Shown: positions 25,648 to 34,050 of the stretch, piece after piece | Position numbering within the stretch: the stretch's first letter is position 1 | How the letters are laid out: each line of letters begins with the position of its first letter | From: Trichormus sp. M33_DOE_039 | GTDB taxonomy: Bacteria > Cyanobacteriota > Cyanobacteriia > Cyanobacteriales > Nostocaceae | Direction: 5' to 3' | NCBI GenBank assembly: GCA_015296085.1 | Contig: DVDT01000029.1 | Location: forward strand, 1 to 34,050 | Length of the DNA stretch: 34,050 nucleotides | Position numbers and translations under genes: made by a program | Notes under the pieces: model-generated | Database searches by the model: none | The model's input: the letters and a program-made list of their open reading frames with translations, nothing else | Told to the model about the DNA's origin: nothing

Positions 25648-26289
25648 TCAAACTTCTACGTCCGATGCGTTGAGTTGGGTGAGGGCGTAATATGCGATCG
25701 CCATACCCATTTTTGCCTGTTCTATTTCTGATAACGTTGTCCAGTCTTCCACAGGTTTGATCGCAGCACTAATGTTTTGTGATTCGTGACTACGCATTGC
25801 ATAAGCATAGGGACGGGCTAAAATTAACAGGTCATCTGCTTCCCAGGTAGGTAATACAGCCTGGACACACTCTACTAATTGCTCTCCTAACGTTTGTTGA
25901 GAAGCAACTATTTCTGTAGCTTTGGTGGCGATCGCATTTAACCAGTTTTGTGGGATGCCACCTGCAAAGACTTTCTGTAAACTTTCTTGAAGGCTGTTAA
26001 CAGCGGACGCAATTGTATTACACTTGTAATATGATGAATTTTCCACCTGCAACCACAGGTTATCTAATTGCTGATAAAAATTTTGCGATCGGCTAGTGAG
26101 TTCTTCCTCTAGCACATCTTGCATTGCGAACTGTTGTTCTAATTCATAAAAATATGTGTCTGATTCGTTATCTGTGGGATTCCACGGATAGGTAGCATCT
26201 TCTGGTTCTAATAAAGCGGCTAGTAATTCTAATTCCACTGGAGATGCTACAGAATGGTGATTATCTGAACCTTTAATTTGATGAGTCAT
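25648..26289 (-). CDS. Unrecognised acidic helical protein in the CHAT/PP2C operon
   Basis: 213 residues from ATG at 26289 (MTHQIKGSDNHHSVASPVEL); an upstream start adding six residues (MLRRQS) is possible but less likely. I do not recognise the family. The protein is soluble, strongly acidic in the first 75 residues (LLEPEDATYPW, EEELTS) and mostly helical after that. No signal peptide, membrane segment or catalytic motif is visible. It lies 76 bp after the CHAT-FHA gene on the same strand, so it is probably its co-transcribed partner, perhaps a substrate, adaptor or inhibitor of the peptidase (inference). Confidence 0.7.
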   Translation of the reverse strand: MTHQIKGSDNHHSVASPVELELLAALLEPEDATYPWNPTDNESDTYFYELEQQFAMQDVLEEELTSRSQNFYQQLDNLWLQVENSSYYKCNTIASAVNSLQESLQKVFAGGIPQNWLNAIATKATEIVASQQTLGEQLVECVQAVLPTWEADDLLILARPYAYAMRSHESQNISAAIKPVEDWTTLSEIEQAKMGMAIAYYALTQLNASDVEV

Positions 26290-26365
26290 TGATTGTCTCC
26301 GCAACAATTAATTTAGGGATATTGACTGCTACACTTCTGCCATGCAATTTTCCGCAAAAAGAATT

Positions 26366-27970
26366 TTATTGTGCCGTTCCTAAAATTTTTGAATCTTCAA
26401 TAATAAACTCCCAAGTTTCTCCTCTGGAACTACCAAACTTTAGTTGCATTCCTGATTGTAAGGGTACTTCCTCACGAAGTATTTGTTGCCAACCATTAGC
26501 TCCCAAATACCAAGTTGTGCCATAGGTCGAAAAATCTTGTAGATAATAAGTCCGTACTTGGGTAGTACCGTTAAAAGTATTACGACAGAGAATTTCGGCG
26601 TGTCGTTTAGAAACAGAAGGTTCAGAGATGACAATATCATTGTCTTTAGTGCGGCCAATACGAGTTACACCGATTCTCAATAACCAACTGCGACCACCAG
26701 GGGAAAGCGATCGCAAACAGGCCATAGGTACGGCACTATCTAAGTTAGGGATAACAGTATCCGGTAGTTCTGTCACACCTTCATCAATACCTTTAATCAG
26801 TTCACCATCAAAATCTGGATGTAGATACAGCACTGGCAAAGTCCAAGCTGGTTGATTGTATTTATAAAGTGTTAACAGTTCTTGCCTGGCTTCGGCTACA
26901 GCTTCGTCAATGGGTTTACGTGACCTTAAAGCTTTGGCAAACACTTGGATAAAACTGTGACTTTCATGATCAGCAATTTCATCCCGCATTCCTAAAACTG
27001 CCGGTACACCATGACGAATCAAAACTTCTGCCAAGCTACTAGCAGGAATAGCTTGATGATTAATGGCTGCTGGTTGCGCTCCCCAACAAGCATTTAAGAC
27101 AGCCAATTTAACAGCACTACGGGTTAAAACTTGGGCTAATTCTATCCCATTGATGCTCATACCCGGACGCAAAAATAATAGTCCCCCATCAGGGTTTGGT
27201 AAACCATGACCTGCGTAGAAAAAGACGTTATATGCTTTAGTTTCTAATTCTTGAATTAACTCTTGGGGAGTAGGTTGCAGCAATGTTTTGACTGTGCAAG
27301 CCGCATATCTTTGACCGTAACTACCTACCTGTCCACCACTGAGCAGGGTTTGTTCTAAGATAGCTGCTTCTTTTTGCAGTTGCAGATTTTGATCATAACC
27401 AAGCACCAGCAGGACTTTCAAGGCTTGATCAGTGCGTAAAGTAGGTAGGTGTTCAACTTCGCTGGTAGTGCGGCTAAAGAGCAAATCTGGGGAGAGAGAC
27501 ATGGCTGGCTGACCTGGTTCTCGCTGCATGATTTCCCAAGGAAGAGCAATCAAATCCGGGTCACGGATTTCCAAGCGAAATTGCAGTCGTTTATTTTGAC
27601 CCATGGCCATCCCACGACTGCGCTCTAGACTACCGAGAATTGATCCCTCAAATACCCACCGCCATAGACTAATGCCTAAATATTGCATCAAACGACTGCC
27701 GTAACCTGTATTTTGCCCACTAGGGGGTGCAACGATATTTATGGGGGGCAGTTGATTGACTGAGCGATGGTTTGAGCCTGTAGAAATATTGATACCACTG
27801 TGGCCAGCAAACATTTGCTGCCATTCTTGCCAAACTTGAGTGAGTTCAGCCTGCCACACACAGTCACGCAAAACGTAGCCACTGGGATAGGGAGCTTTAA
27901 CCACCCAAATGGCGAAGCTATCATTGCCAGTATTGATGAGACGGGCGATCGCCAAGTTCAGGGATGGCAT
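26366..27970 (-). CDS. CHAT (caspase-like) peptidase with C-terminal FHA domain
   Basis: 534 residues. The CHAT domain of clan CD peptidases spans about 130-390. It has LPWEIMQR (143-150), the catalytic His in FFYAGHG (His255), and the catalytic Cys in LAVLNACWG (Cys295), followed by LAEVLIRHGVPAVLGMRDEIAD. The C-terminal FHA domain (about 430-530) has RIGR (437-440), SVSKRHAEI (452-460) and YGTTW (483-487), and so should bind a phosphothreonine peptide. Residues 1-125 are a separate N-terminal region of unclear fold. CHAT peptidases act in programmed cell death and defence systems and in substrate-specific cleavage; none of their known partners (TPR-CHAT, gasdermin, effector) is seen here. 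Middle gene of a leftward set with the PP2C upstream. Confidence 0.9.
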   Translation of the reverse strand: MPSLNLAIARLINTGNDSFAIWVVKAPYPSGYVLRDCVWQAELTQVWQEWQQMFAGHSGINISTGSNHRSVNQLPPINIVAPPSGQNTGYGSRLMQYLGISLWRWVFEGSILGSLERSRGMAMGQNKRLQFRLEIRDPDLIALPWEIMQREPGQPAMSLSPDLLFSRTTSEVEHLPTLRTDQALKVLLVLGYDQNLQLQKEAAILEQTLLSGGQVGSYGQRYAACTVKTLLQPTPQELIQELETKAYNVFFYAGHGLPNPDGGLLFLRPGMSINGIELAQVLTRSAVKLAVLNACWGAQPAAINHQAIPASSLAEVLIRHGVPAVLGMRDEIADHESHSFIQVFAKALRSRKPIDEAVAEARQELLTLYKYNQPAWTLPVLYLHPDFDGELIKGIDEGVTELPDTVIPNLDSAVPMACLRSLSPGGRSWLLRIGVTRIGRTKDNDIVISEPSVSKRHAEILCRNTFNGTTQVRTYYLQDFSTYGTTWYLGANGWQQILREEVPLQSGMQLKFGSSRGETWEFIIEDSKILGTAQ

Positions 27971-28090
27971 GGATTCGTCAAACTAATAGGTAAACACAGA
28001 TAATTTCCACCAAAATTTTCCTATAGGAAAACTTTCACCTTATAAATTTAAGTGTAGTTATTATCTGTATTATTTCAGGTTTTTACCAGT

Positions 28091-30331
28091 TTACCGATTA
28101 TTTGTTGGTGTTGCACTAGGATTAATTGGTGCGGGGGGTAGGCTATATGTCTGAGGTGTATTACAAGGAGTCTCTTGATTAGATGGCAATATCTCTATTG
28201 GCCAGCTTTTTAGTTGAGATAGTTTAATTGAGATTGTTCTTTCTCCCAATGGTTGTGACTGACTTGAATTCCCACACACATCCAAAAACACTTCATAATC
28301 CTCAGCAGCAAGTTCACTATTAGGTTTTTTATCCAAAACTTCTAAAAATGTGTAGGACGGTAAATTACCCCCAGTTGACAAAGGAATTTCATTTTTGGTT
28401 CTAATTATCCATCCTGGAGCGATGTTATTGAGCGATCGCCTCTGCTGCTGTCTAGGTGGCTGGTCAACAGTTGGTAAATTTGTGTTGGGATTGGAATCCA
28501 CTACAGGTGGAAAGCTAAATCTCCCTCGAAATGAGGAGGTCAACCAGTAAGTCAATGAAAAGACGGCGATCGCCAAGAATAACGGCACTATGATAGTTAA
28601 GGGTAAATTGCTGATTTTCGTGGGGGATTTTTTTCGCAGAACTTTTGTTGGCTGTCCTAGATTAGTTGCTGGGGATGTTACTGGTGTGGGTCGTGCCGCA
28701 GCTGCCACTTGAATGGTAGCAGTATCAGGGATTACTAACTGAATCTTAGACTCTGGCTCAGTATATTTGACTTGATAGTGTACTAACGCAATGGTGACAT
28801 TATCATGACCATTTTTAGTGTTAGCAATTTCTATTAATCTATTGGCAACGTCGGTTAAATTCTTGCCATGATTGAGAATTGGTAAAATTTCTTTTTCCCA
28901 ATATTCTTCTACACGGTCAAAATCACTCAGTCCATCGGAGGTGAGGAGAAATACTGTATCCTCGTCGCAGATAAACCTCTGGGCTGTGGGATGTAAAGAA
29001 CTGCTTGGACTCATTCCCAACGCCTGGACTAGAGAGCCTGCACCACTTTGTTGTACTGCTTCTCGATAGATAGCGTAGCCTAATCTGACTTCCCGTGAAG
29101 CTACATCATCATCTAAGGTGACTTGATAACAACCTTGGCGAGTAATCCAGTAAGCCCGACTATCACCGACATGAGTAATATACATCTCATGGCCAAGAGG
29201 GAGTGCCATCACTAAGGTTGTCCCCATGCGTTTTCTACCTTGGCGATGTTCACTATCGTTGCGCTGGCTAATTTTGTCATTGGCGATCGCTACTGCCTTT
29301 TCTAAATCAGCTAGCACCATTGCGGGGTCTACATGATCAGCAGGTAGTCTGGTGAGTTGTTGTACTTGCTGCTGAATCGTTTCGATGGCTAAATTGGAAG
29401 CAACATTTCCTCCCTCATGTCCGCCAATCCCATCACAGACAATGGCTAAGGCGTTATTGGGTGGTTTACTCAACAGTGTGCCACTAGAGGGGTAACAGGC
29501 ATCTTCATTTCTTTCTCGTCTAGGGCCAGTATCCGTTTTAGTAATGATGTGGATGCTGGGGTTTTGTGTTTGTCCTAAATCTCTCAAGCCTTGGTCTAAT
29601 ACGGCAATGAGTAATTCTGGTGAGTTGATTTCCCCAGCGATTAATAAATTGCTAATTTGTTCAACAAACTCAGCGATCGCTGGCTTGGCACTGCTCACTA
29701 ATTGCTGCCAAAATTCACCCAACTGTGCTAATTCTGGGACTGTAGCTGGGTCAAACCGCAGTTCTAGTAATTGTACTAATGAGCCTTCTACCCGCAATAA
29801 GTCTGGGTCGAGTAAGCTAGATACTACACCTTCGCTCTTTAACGGTTGCCACAGCTGGGCAATTTGCCATAACCAGTTGAGTTGACGCATGGATGTGGCA
29901 TTGTGCCAAGCATCAGTTAACCTACTACACAAACTAATTTTTTGTTCTGTACCATCAAATATCAATGGCGGGTTTTCTAACAGGAGTAGTTCACTGGGGC
30001 TATGTCCTGGGGGAAGGTGAACGATTCCATAAATTTGGGGAATATTTAAACGATAAGGGATTAGCCTGAGATAAGGTCTAATCGCTTGGGTATTGTCTAA
30101 CTCTGGTGCTTGTGGCGGTAAACCAGGGGTAGTATCTAAAACAACGGACGGATTAATAATTAAATAGCGATCGGCTAATAATTCTCCCGGAGAGCCTACA
30201 CCTGAAACGTCTCCGACCACCCACAAGTAACGTTGAGGTAAGGGTGTGGAGCATTGCTGGCAAAACTTATTAGTCAGGGGGTTAACAGCCTGACAATTTG
30301 GACAGTAGAGCGTTGCCGCATCATTTTCCAT
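28091..30331 (-). CDS. Zinc-ribbon / pseudokinase-like / PP2C phosphatase / transmembrane protein
   Basis: 746 residues. A zinc ribbon (Cys10, Cys13, Cys24, Cys27) opens the protein. Residues about 50-250 look like a degenerate Ser/Thr kinase with no catalytic HRD or DFG. The PP2C domain (about 262-520) has RNEDA (274-278), VCDGIGGHEGG (298-308), MGTTL (369-373), THVGDSRAY (386-394), LLTSDGLSD (462-470) and GHDNVT (508-513), so all metal-binding Asp are present and the phosphatase should be active on Ser/Thr-P. A Pro/Thr linker leads to one membrane helix (577-598), and about 145 residues lie beyond it, probably outside the cytoplasm, with two Cys (686, 723). First gene of the set, 120 bp ahead of the CHAT-FHA gene. 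Confidence 0.9.
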   Translation of the reverse strand: MENDAATLYCPNCQAVNPLTNKFCQQCSTPLPQRYLWVVGDVSGVGSPGELLADRYLIINPSVVLDTTPGLPPQAPELDNTQAIRPYLRLIPYRLNIPQIYGIVHLPPGHSPSELLLLENPPLIFDGTEQKISLCSRLTDAWHNATSMRQLNWLWQIAQLWQPLKSEGVVSSLLDPDLLRVEGSLVQLLELRFDPATVPELAQLGEFWQQLVSSAKPAIAEFVEQISNLLIAGEINSPELLIAVLDQGLRDLGQTQNPSIHIITKTDTGPRRERNEDACYPSSGTLLSKPPNNALAIVCDGIGGHEGGNVASNLAIETIQQQVQQLTRLPADHVDPAMVLADLEKAVAIANDKISQRNDSEHRQGRKRMGTTLVMALPLGHEMYITHVGDSRAYWITRQGCYQVTLDDDVASREVRLGYAIYREAVQQSGAGSLVQALGMSPSSSLHPTAQRFICDEDTVFLLTSDGLSDFDRVEEYWEKEILPILNHGKNLTDVANRLIEIANTKNGHDNVTIALVHYQVKYTEPESKIQLVIPDTATIQVAAAARPTPVTSPATNLGQPTKVLRKKSPTKISNLPLTIIVPLFLAIAVFSLTYWLTSSFRGRFSFPPVVDSNPNTNLPTVDQPPRQQQRRSLNNIAPGWIIRTKNEIPLSTGGNLPSYTFLEVLDKKPNSELAAEDYEVFLDVCGNSSQSQPLGERTISIKLSQLKSWPIEILPSNQETPCNTPQTYSLPPAPINPSATPTNNR

Positions 30332-31702
30332 AGTGTTCGCACCGATCAGCGATTGGCAATTTCTTCAACAATCTAAACCGCTCATTTCTCTTGAATTGGA
30401 CGTATCCAACTAGGAATGATGATTTTAGCTGGTAGATACTAACTCAAATTGCTAGATTACGGAAGAAGTAGTCTCTGGGTTGGATAATTGCTAGCTTGGT
30501 AATTAAATCACCAGTTATCCATTATCTATTAACCATTACCAGTCCTCACGCTTTAACTTAGGCAACTTAAGTTACTAGAAAATAGTAATACTTAATCTAC
30601 AACCTATGCCAAGATTAGACTCCTTTGTCAACCATACAGCCTCATCATAGCTTCTATTCCTCTGTGATTCTCTAACTACTACAGCAACTCACTTCCACTC
30701 TGTTAATCAAGCATAACGACTACTGTATGTGTTATGTTTGCTAGCAATGGATTAGTTCATGACTAGTAAGCACCAGAGAAGGCAGGCATTTTTCTAGTTT
30801 ATATTTTGTTGCCTAGCTATGAACTTTAATTAAGAATTAAAATTGCTGCTGGCTAGAATCTTTGTCTTTCACCTGGCACAATGCAAAATCAGAAAATTTT
30901 CTGTGAGCTTTTCCCGCGATTGGTATAGACTAATACTAGTAATTTCGTCAAACCATTTATTGGTCATGTAATTACAGTTATTTTGCTTGAGTGATTAATG
31001 CCCAAAAAGTCAAATTAAGTATTAAGTGCAACCAAATAACTAAAAAATTTACGAAATTTAACTTGTTAAAGTTAACAATTGCCTACGAAAGATAGTTTTG
31101 GACTTTGCTGATGTCAATCGGGAACAAAATTTTTCTATAGTTAGGCAATCTGACAATTCCAGACCATAGTTTCCAGCTATAAAAACGAAAGTCAATTGTC
31201 TTGGATTGTAAAAGTATTATTGCTATTTTATTAAAAAGTTTTTGTATCAGAATCTACTATAATAGGCGGATTTGATATTTTGACCTGACTGTGTAGGGAA
31301 TAAGACAAGTATAGGTTTTGAAAAAAGGAATGAATGGGGACTGTAAAATCAAAGTCAAAATCATCATTATTTAACCTCTACACACGCCAATTTACGCCCT
31401 GTGGGTAGGCTTACGACCCGCATTCCTCCAGGGAAGCAAGCGACGGATACTGTTGGCGAAAGTGTTACAAACGCATAAACAAAGGTGTTACAACTAAAAG
31501 CCGCAACCACAGATTGAAGGTTTGAGCTTGCGTAATATTTTAAAATACAAAAATGTATTACATTCGCCAACAGTATCAGCGACGCGGAGCTTACCGTAGG
31601 GAAAGAGAGGAAAAGCAAGCTACAAGTCAGGAAATTTGTCCACGCAGCTTGCTCCCCTATAAACTTATGCCAAAACTATTTGGTTAAGATATTGATTGCA
31701 GA
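30332..31702. other. 1.4-kb intergenic region
   Basis: AT-rich and without a credible gene. It presumably holds the promoter of the PP2C operon at its left end and the transcript end of ndhM at its right end. A 132-bp palindrome-bounded repeat sits at 31446-31577. A self-complementary CAGAAAATTTTCTG occurs at about 30889. Nothing else was recognised. Confidence 0.5.
31446..31577. repeat. Inverted-repeat element
   Basis: GATACTGTTGGCGAA (31446-31460) and its exact complement TTCGCCAACAGTATC (31563-31577) enclose about 100 bp containing two direct copies of GTGTTACAA. Flanks contain agcgacgc / aagcaagc segments that recur in Nostoc-type repeats. No coding capacity is credible. Confidence 0.75.
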
Positions 31703-32053
31703 CTATTCAACTGCGACTTGAGGAAGTCCCATACTATAGTTAGTGACCCGTGCAGAGAGATTGTAGCTGATTTCCCCTAATTGCAGGAGCGATCGCAAAT
31801 AATGCTCTAAATCAGAACCAATCCGACGTAAGTTGTAGTCTGTCAGGTCTGCACCACTAGAAGCTTCGACTAATTCATCAAATTTTCGATAAATCTTTTG
31901 CAAAGCGTCTTCATTCCAGTTGAACTCATTGTCCGGGTCAACATCCAATGTTAAGACTTGATTACTGGGAATCATCTCGCCTGCCCGGTCAATTTCTGCT
32001 GCAAAAATGCGTATATGCCGGGTTGTAGACTTAAGCAGCGTCGGGTTGTCCAT
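31703..32053 (-). CDS. ndhM: NAD(P)H-quinone oxidoreductase subunit M (NdhM)
   Basis: 116 residues. The sequence LKSTTRHIRIFAAEIDRAGE, VLTLDVDPDNEFNWNEDAL and LTDYNLRRIGSDLEHYLRSLL is, from memory, the strongly conserved cyanobacterial/chloroplast NdhM. It is a hydrophilic subunit that helps attach the electron-input side of thylakoid NDH-1, which takes part in cyclic electron flow, respiration and CO2 uptake. No signal or membrane segment is present, as expected. It stands alone in its neighbourhood, as ndhM usually does. Confidence 0.85.
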   Translation of the reverse strand: MDNPTLLKSTTRHIRIFAAEIDRAGEMIPSNQVLTLDVDPDNEFNWNEDALQKIYRKFDELVEASSGADLTDYNLRRIGSDLEHYLRSLLQLGEISYNLSARVTNYSMGLPQVAVE

Positions 32054-32772
32054 AGCTAGGATGTGGGATTTTAGGTTGATTATACTGAAACCATTGTAAA
32101 CGCTACAGTTGTGACTAATAAAGGGAAGTGGGAATCGAGTTGAGAATCAGGAATAATTTATGGACAATGCCAATGCTCCATACTCAACCCCCCTTTATTG
32201 ATTGATTGCACTCACAAACTGAGGGGAAGAAATTCAGGTTAATTTAGTTGCTAGTCTATGCTATTGTTTAAAACCAAGATTTTACTCTTGATAAAATTGT
32301 TTATTTTCTTGTCCTGAATTTTATGCTGAAAAAAACGCACATCAAGTAATTTTACGTAGCCACGATAAAAATACCTCTAGCTCTAATTAAAGCTCCAAAA
32401 ACTAGCGAATTTACTTACGTGTAAACACGAAAAGTTCAGTAAAAACTCAAACTGTTATTGACTTAAAAATAAAGTTGATGTAAAAAGCTTTAAAAAGCTA
32501 GAACAACTTCTTACAGAAACTTTATTGTATAGAATCTCAAAAACTGAATAATAGTTATGGCTTGCTTGAAAAGCATCTGATATAGATAGATGACAAGGTA
32601 AAGGCTAACAGTCTGTCTAAAAACACACAGGAGAGTGCAATGGAATATAAATGCTATGACTTGACAAAACATTCTTAATCTATGCAGAGTAGATTCAAAA
32701 AAATATAAAGAACTTTTTCTGGAAATATCGCTCTTTACCTCGTAACCACCAAGTACAGGAATCCTCAAAACT
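32054..32772. other. Intergenic region, no recognised feature
   Basis: 719 AT-rich bases between divergent genes; it should carry the promoters of ndhM and of the 93-residue protein. No hairpin, repeat or NtcA-type site stood out. An 85-codon minus-strand frame is rejected. Confidence 0.4.
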
Positions 32773-33054
32773 ATGAACTCGAAAGCATTACCACGTCAGA
32801 TAAATAATATCGAAGTTGGGGTTTATGATTGCGAAATACATCTGAAATTCCGCCTGATTGAAGAGAAAAGTTTATTGGGTGATCGCGAACAACTTCTGCA
32901 AGTGCTTTTGGATGCTTTAACAGAAGGCTCTGATGATTTTTTGGAGATGCTACAAGCATCCGTCAAAGCGCAGGAAGTTTCGGAATTTAAAGCTTCACCT
33001 CAAATGCGTCGTCAACTCATGCGTTTACGTAATGCTGTTGATAATACTCAGTAG
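32773..33054 (+). CDS. Small unrecognised cytoplasmic protein
   Basis: 93 residues. I do not recognise the family. It begins MNSKALPRQINNIEVGVYDCEIHLKFRL and continues with a charged, helical region (EQLLQVLLDALTEGSDDFLEMLQASVKAQEV) and a basic end. One Cys, no signal or membrane segment. Codon use and protein-like composition argue for a real gene, and it has a moderate purine site (AGTACAGGAA) upstream. Confidence 0.65.
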   Translation: MNSKALPRQINNIEVGVYDCEIHLKFRLIEEKSLLGDREQLLQVLLDALTEGSDDFLEMLQASVKAQEVSEFKASPQMRRQLMRLRNAVDNTQ

Positions 33055-33800
33055 GTGAAAATCCAACTGCCGGAAGAGTAGTGTTAAAGTTAAAACTAGG
33101 CACAGTAACTAGGCAATTTTTATATCTTGATAATTTATTGCATTTGCCTATTTGCTCTCAGTAATTAAGCCAACAATTGTATAATCCAATTCTTTAGTTG
33201 GAAAATTAGAGCTACTCTTGAGAAAAGCTAAATTGAGCATCTACAAGTTGATTTTAACGTTGGCACTAAGTAAATAATTCAGTGCTAAATAATGCAAATA
33301 TACTTAACTTCCAGTAAGTTTCATAGTTTTGGAAGATGAGCATCTCTAATTCATTTATCTAACCAGGGTTTTACTTCATTTTGTAGGTATTAATTTAGTC
33401 AATTAACATACCAGCAATAATCTCTATCATTCAGATGTTTCTGAATGTAGCTTTTGAATGCAGTAATTGGGAGAGATTAGACACTCATTGAAAGACTTCC
33501 CAAAAAATGACCAATCACATGGTCAAAACCAATGAAAGAATAATGGCGGCGGATGGATGTACACCAACCAGATAAATAAGCTTTCACTTTAGAATCCATC
33601 TCATATCCAAAATTTGAAGAGTAGGGGAAGTTATACCAATTCTGTATGAATATAGGCATAAAAATACCCCTTCTGTAGTTCTTACTTGAGCGTCGGAGAA
33701 ATACAGGAGGGGTTAAATATATTGTGGCTTCACTAATAAATGGTAGTAAAGTATTACGCCTTTAACTTACACAATTAGGCATTCCTCTACACCTCTTGAG
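33055..33800. other. Intergenic region, possible decayed sequence
   Basis: About 750 bases before the MITE-like arm. A 60-codon minus-strand frame (33477-33659) is too short and unsupported. A 'tgaatgtagcttttgaatg' type repeat near 33436 was noted. Nothing else was recognised. Confidence 0.4.
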
Positions 33801-33866
33801 CTACGGTGTACACACAAGTCTCATAACCTAGCCCGACAACTTTTTGATCCCCCCTAACCCCTAGGG
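33801..33866. repeat. Arm of a second MITE-like element, interrupted by an insertion
   Basis: CTACGGTGTACACACAAGTC at 33801-33820 matches the complement of the right end of the element at 7653-7817 (ctaccgtgtacacacaagtc). The match resumes at ataacct and at gatccccc. The sequence is colinear up to taacccc near 33860, then changes to the insertion sequence end. The second arm, if it exists, lies beyond the window. Confidence 0.8.
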
Positions 33867-34050
33867 CTAATTCATTGTCAAAAGAGAAAAAAGTTTATTG
33901 AGATCATGACAGAAAAATCGAAGTGCTTTGGTCAATGAGCGATAACCCTGGATACGGAGTAGATTAATGACAAAAGTACGAATAATTGACCAGTTAGTAG
34001 CCGCATTATATGCACGAATTGGAGCAGTATCTTCACCAAAAACAACATCT
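33867..34050 (-). CDS. C-terminal fragment of a DDE transposase
   Basis: Partial; the gene continues beyond the window. The minus strand reads DVVFGEDTAPIRAYNAATNW, then SIIRTFVINLLRIQGYRS and LTKALRFFCHDLNKLFSLLT, then TAG at 33867-33869. The VxFGEDxxxIRxxNA...NxxxxRxxxINLLR pattern is the C-terminal end of DDE transposases of the ISAs1/H-repeat type, where the Glu of GED-flanking sequence precedes the final helices; family assignment is tentative. The stop is only about 6-10 nt from the start of the flanking MITE sequence, so the element end lies near 33857-33866. Confidence 0.75.
   Translation of the reverse strand, partial: DVVFGEDTAPIRAYNAATNWSIIRTFVINLLRIQGYRSLTKALRFFCHDLNKLFSLLTMN

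Noticed and set aside
31367-31618. 83-codon minus-strand frame
   Set aside because: Lies inside the palindromic repeat element.
32511-32768. 85-codon minus-strand frame beside the 93-residue gene
   Set aside because: AT-rich shadow rich in Phe/Leu/Ile, would occupy the promoter of the next gene.
33477-33659. 60-codon minus-strand frame
   Set aside because: Too short, no motif or ribosome site; could be a decayed remnant but nothing shows it.

Overview
The window looks like the chromosome of a filamentous, heterocyst-type cyanobacterium of the Nostoc/Anabaena group. The reasons are: many HIP1 octamers (gcgatcgc) scattered through genes; heptamer tandem repeats (STRRs) between genes; an NtcA-type nitrogen promoter ahead of a nirA-nrtABCD-narB operon; NrtC with its extra NrtA-like half; and cyanobacterial NarM and NdhM. 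No CRISPR array, rRNA or tRNA was seen.

Layout. Bases 1-880: a small phytochelatin-synthase-like cysteine peptidase fold on the minus strand, then about 1.2 kb of AT-rich non-coding DNA. Bases 1885-4670: a translation/RNA block with ffh, rpsP, a KH-domain gene (khpA) overlapping rpsP, and a short rpsU starting at GTG. Bases 5076-7622: phoH, a ChuX/HutX-like protein and a Crp/Fnr regulator. A 165-bp inverted-repeat element (MITE-like) follows at 7653-7817.

Bases 7893-22431 hold the nitrate-assimilation region. A HEAT-repeat protein (probably cyanobacterial NirB) and a Rieske lipoprotein run leftward. nirA, nrtA, nrtB, nrtC, nrtD, an MFS nitrate/nitrite transporter, narB, a PsiE-family membrane protein and narM run rightward. 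A perfect GTA-N8-TAC NtcA site, spaced 22 nt from a TAN3T -10 box, lies between the two arms. The operon carries both an ABC uptake system and an MFS one. Together the genes import nitrate/nitrite, reduce nitrate to nitrite (NarB, helped by NarM) and nitrite to ammonium (NirA, probably helped by NirB).

Bases 22559-23158 encode a DJ-1/PfpI protein. Bases 23821-30331 hold the most unusual neighbourhood: an FHA domain fused to a PrsW-type intramembrane protease, facing a leftward three-gene set. That set is a zinc-ribbon/pseudokinase-like/PP2C/transmembrane protein, a CHAT (caspase-like) peptidase with a C-terminal FHA domain, and an unrecognised 213-residue acidic protein. Two phosphopeptide-reading proteases beside a phosphatase suggest a phospho-controlled proteolytic circuit; this is inference. 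The right end holds ndhM, an unrecognised 93-residue protein, and a second copy of the MITE-like arm cut by the 3' end of a transposase gene that runs off the window.
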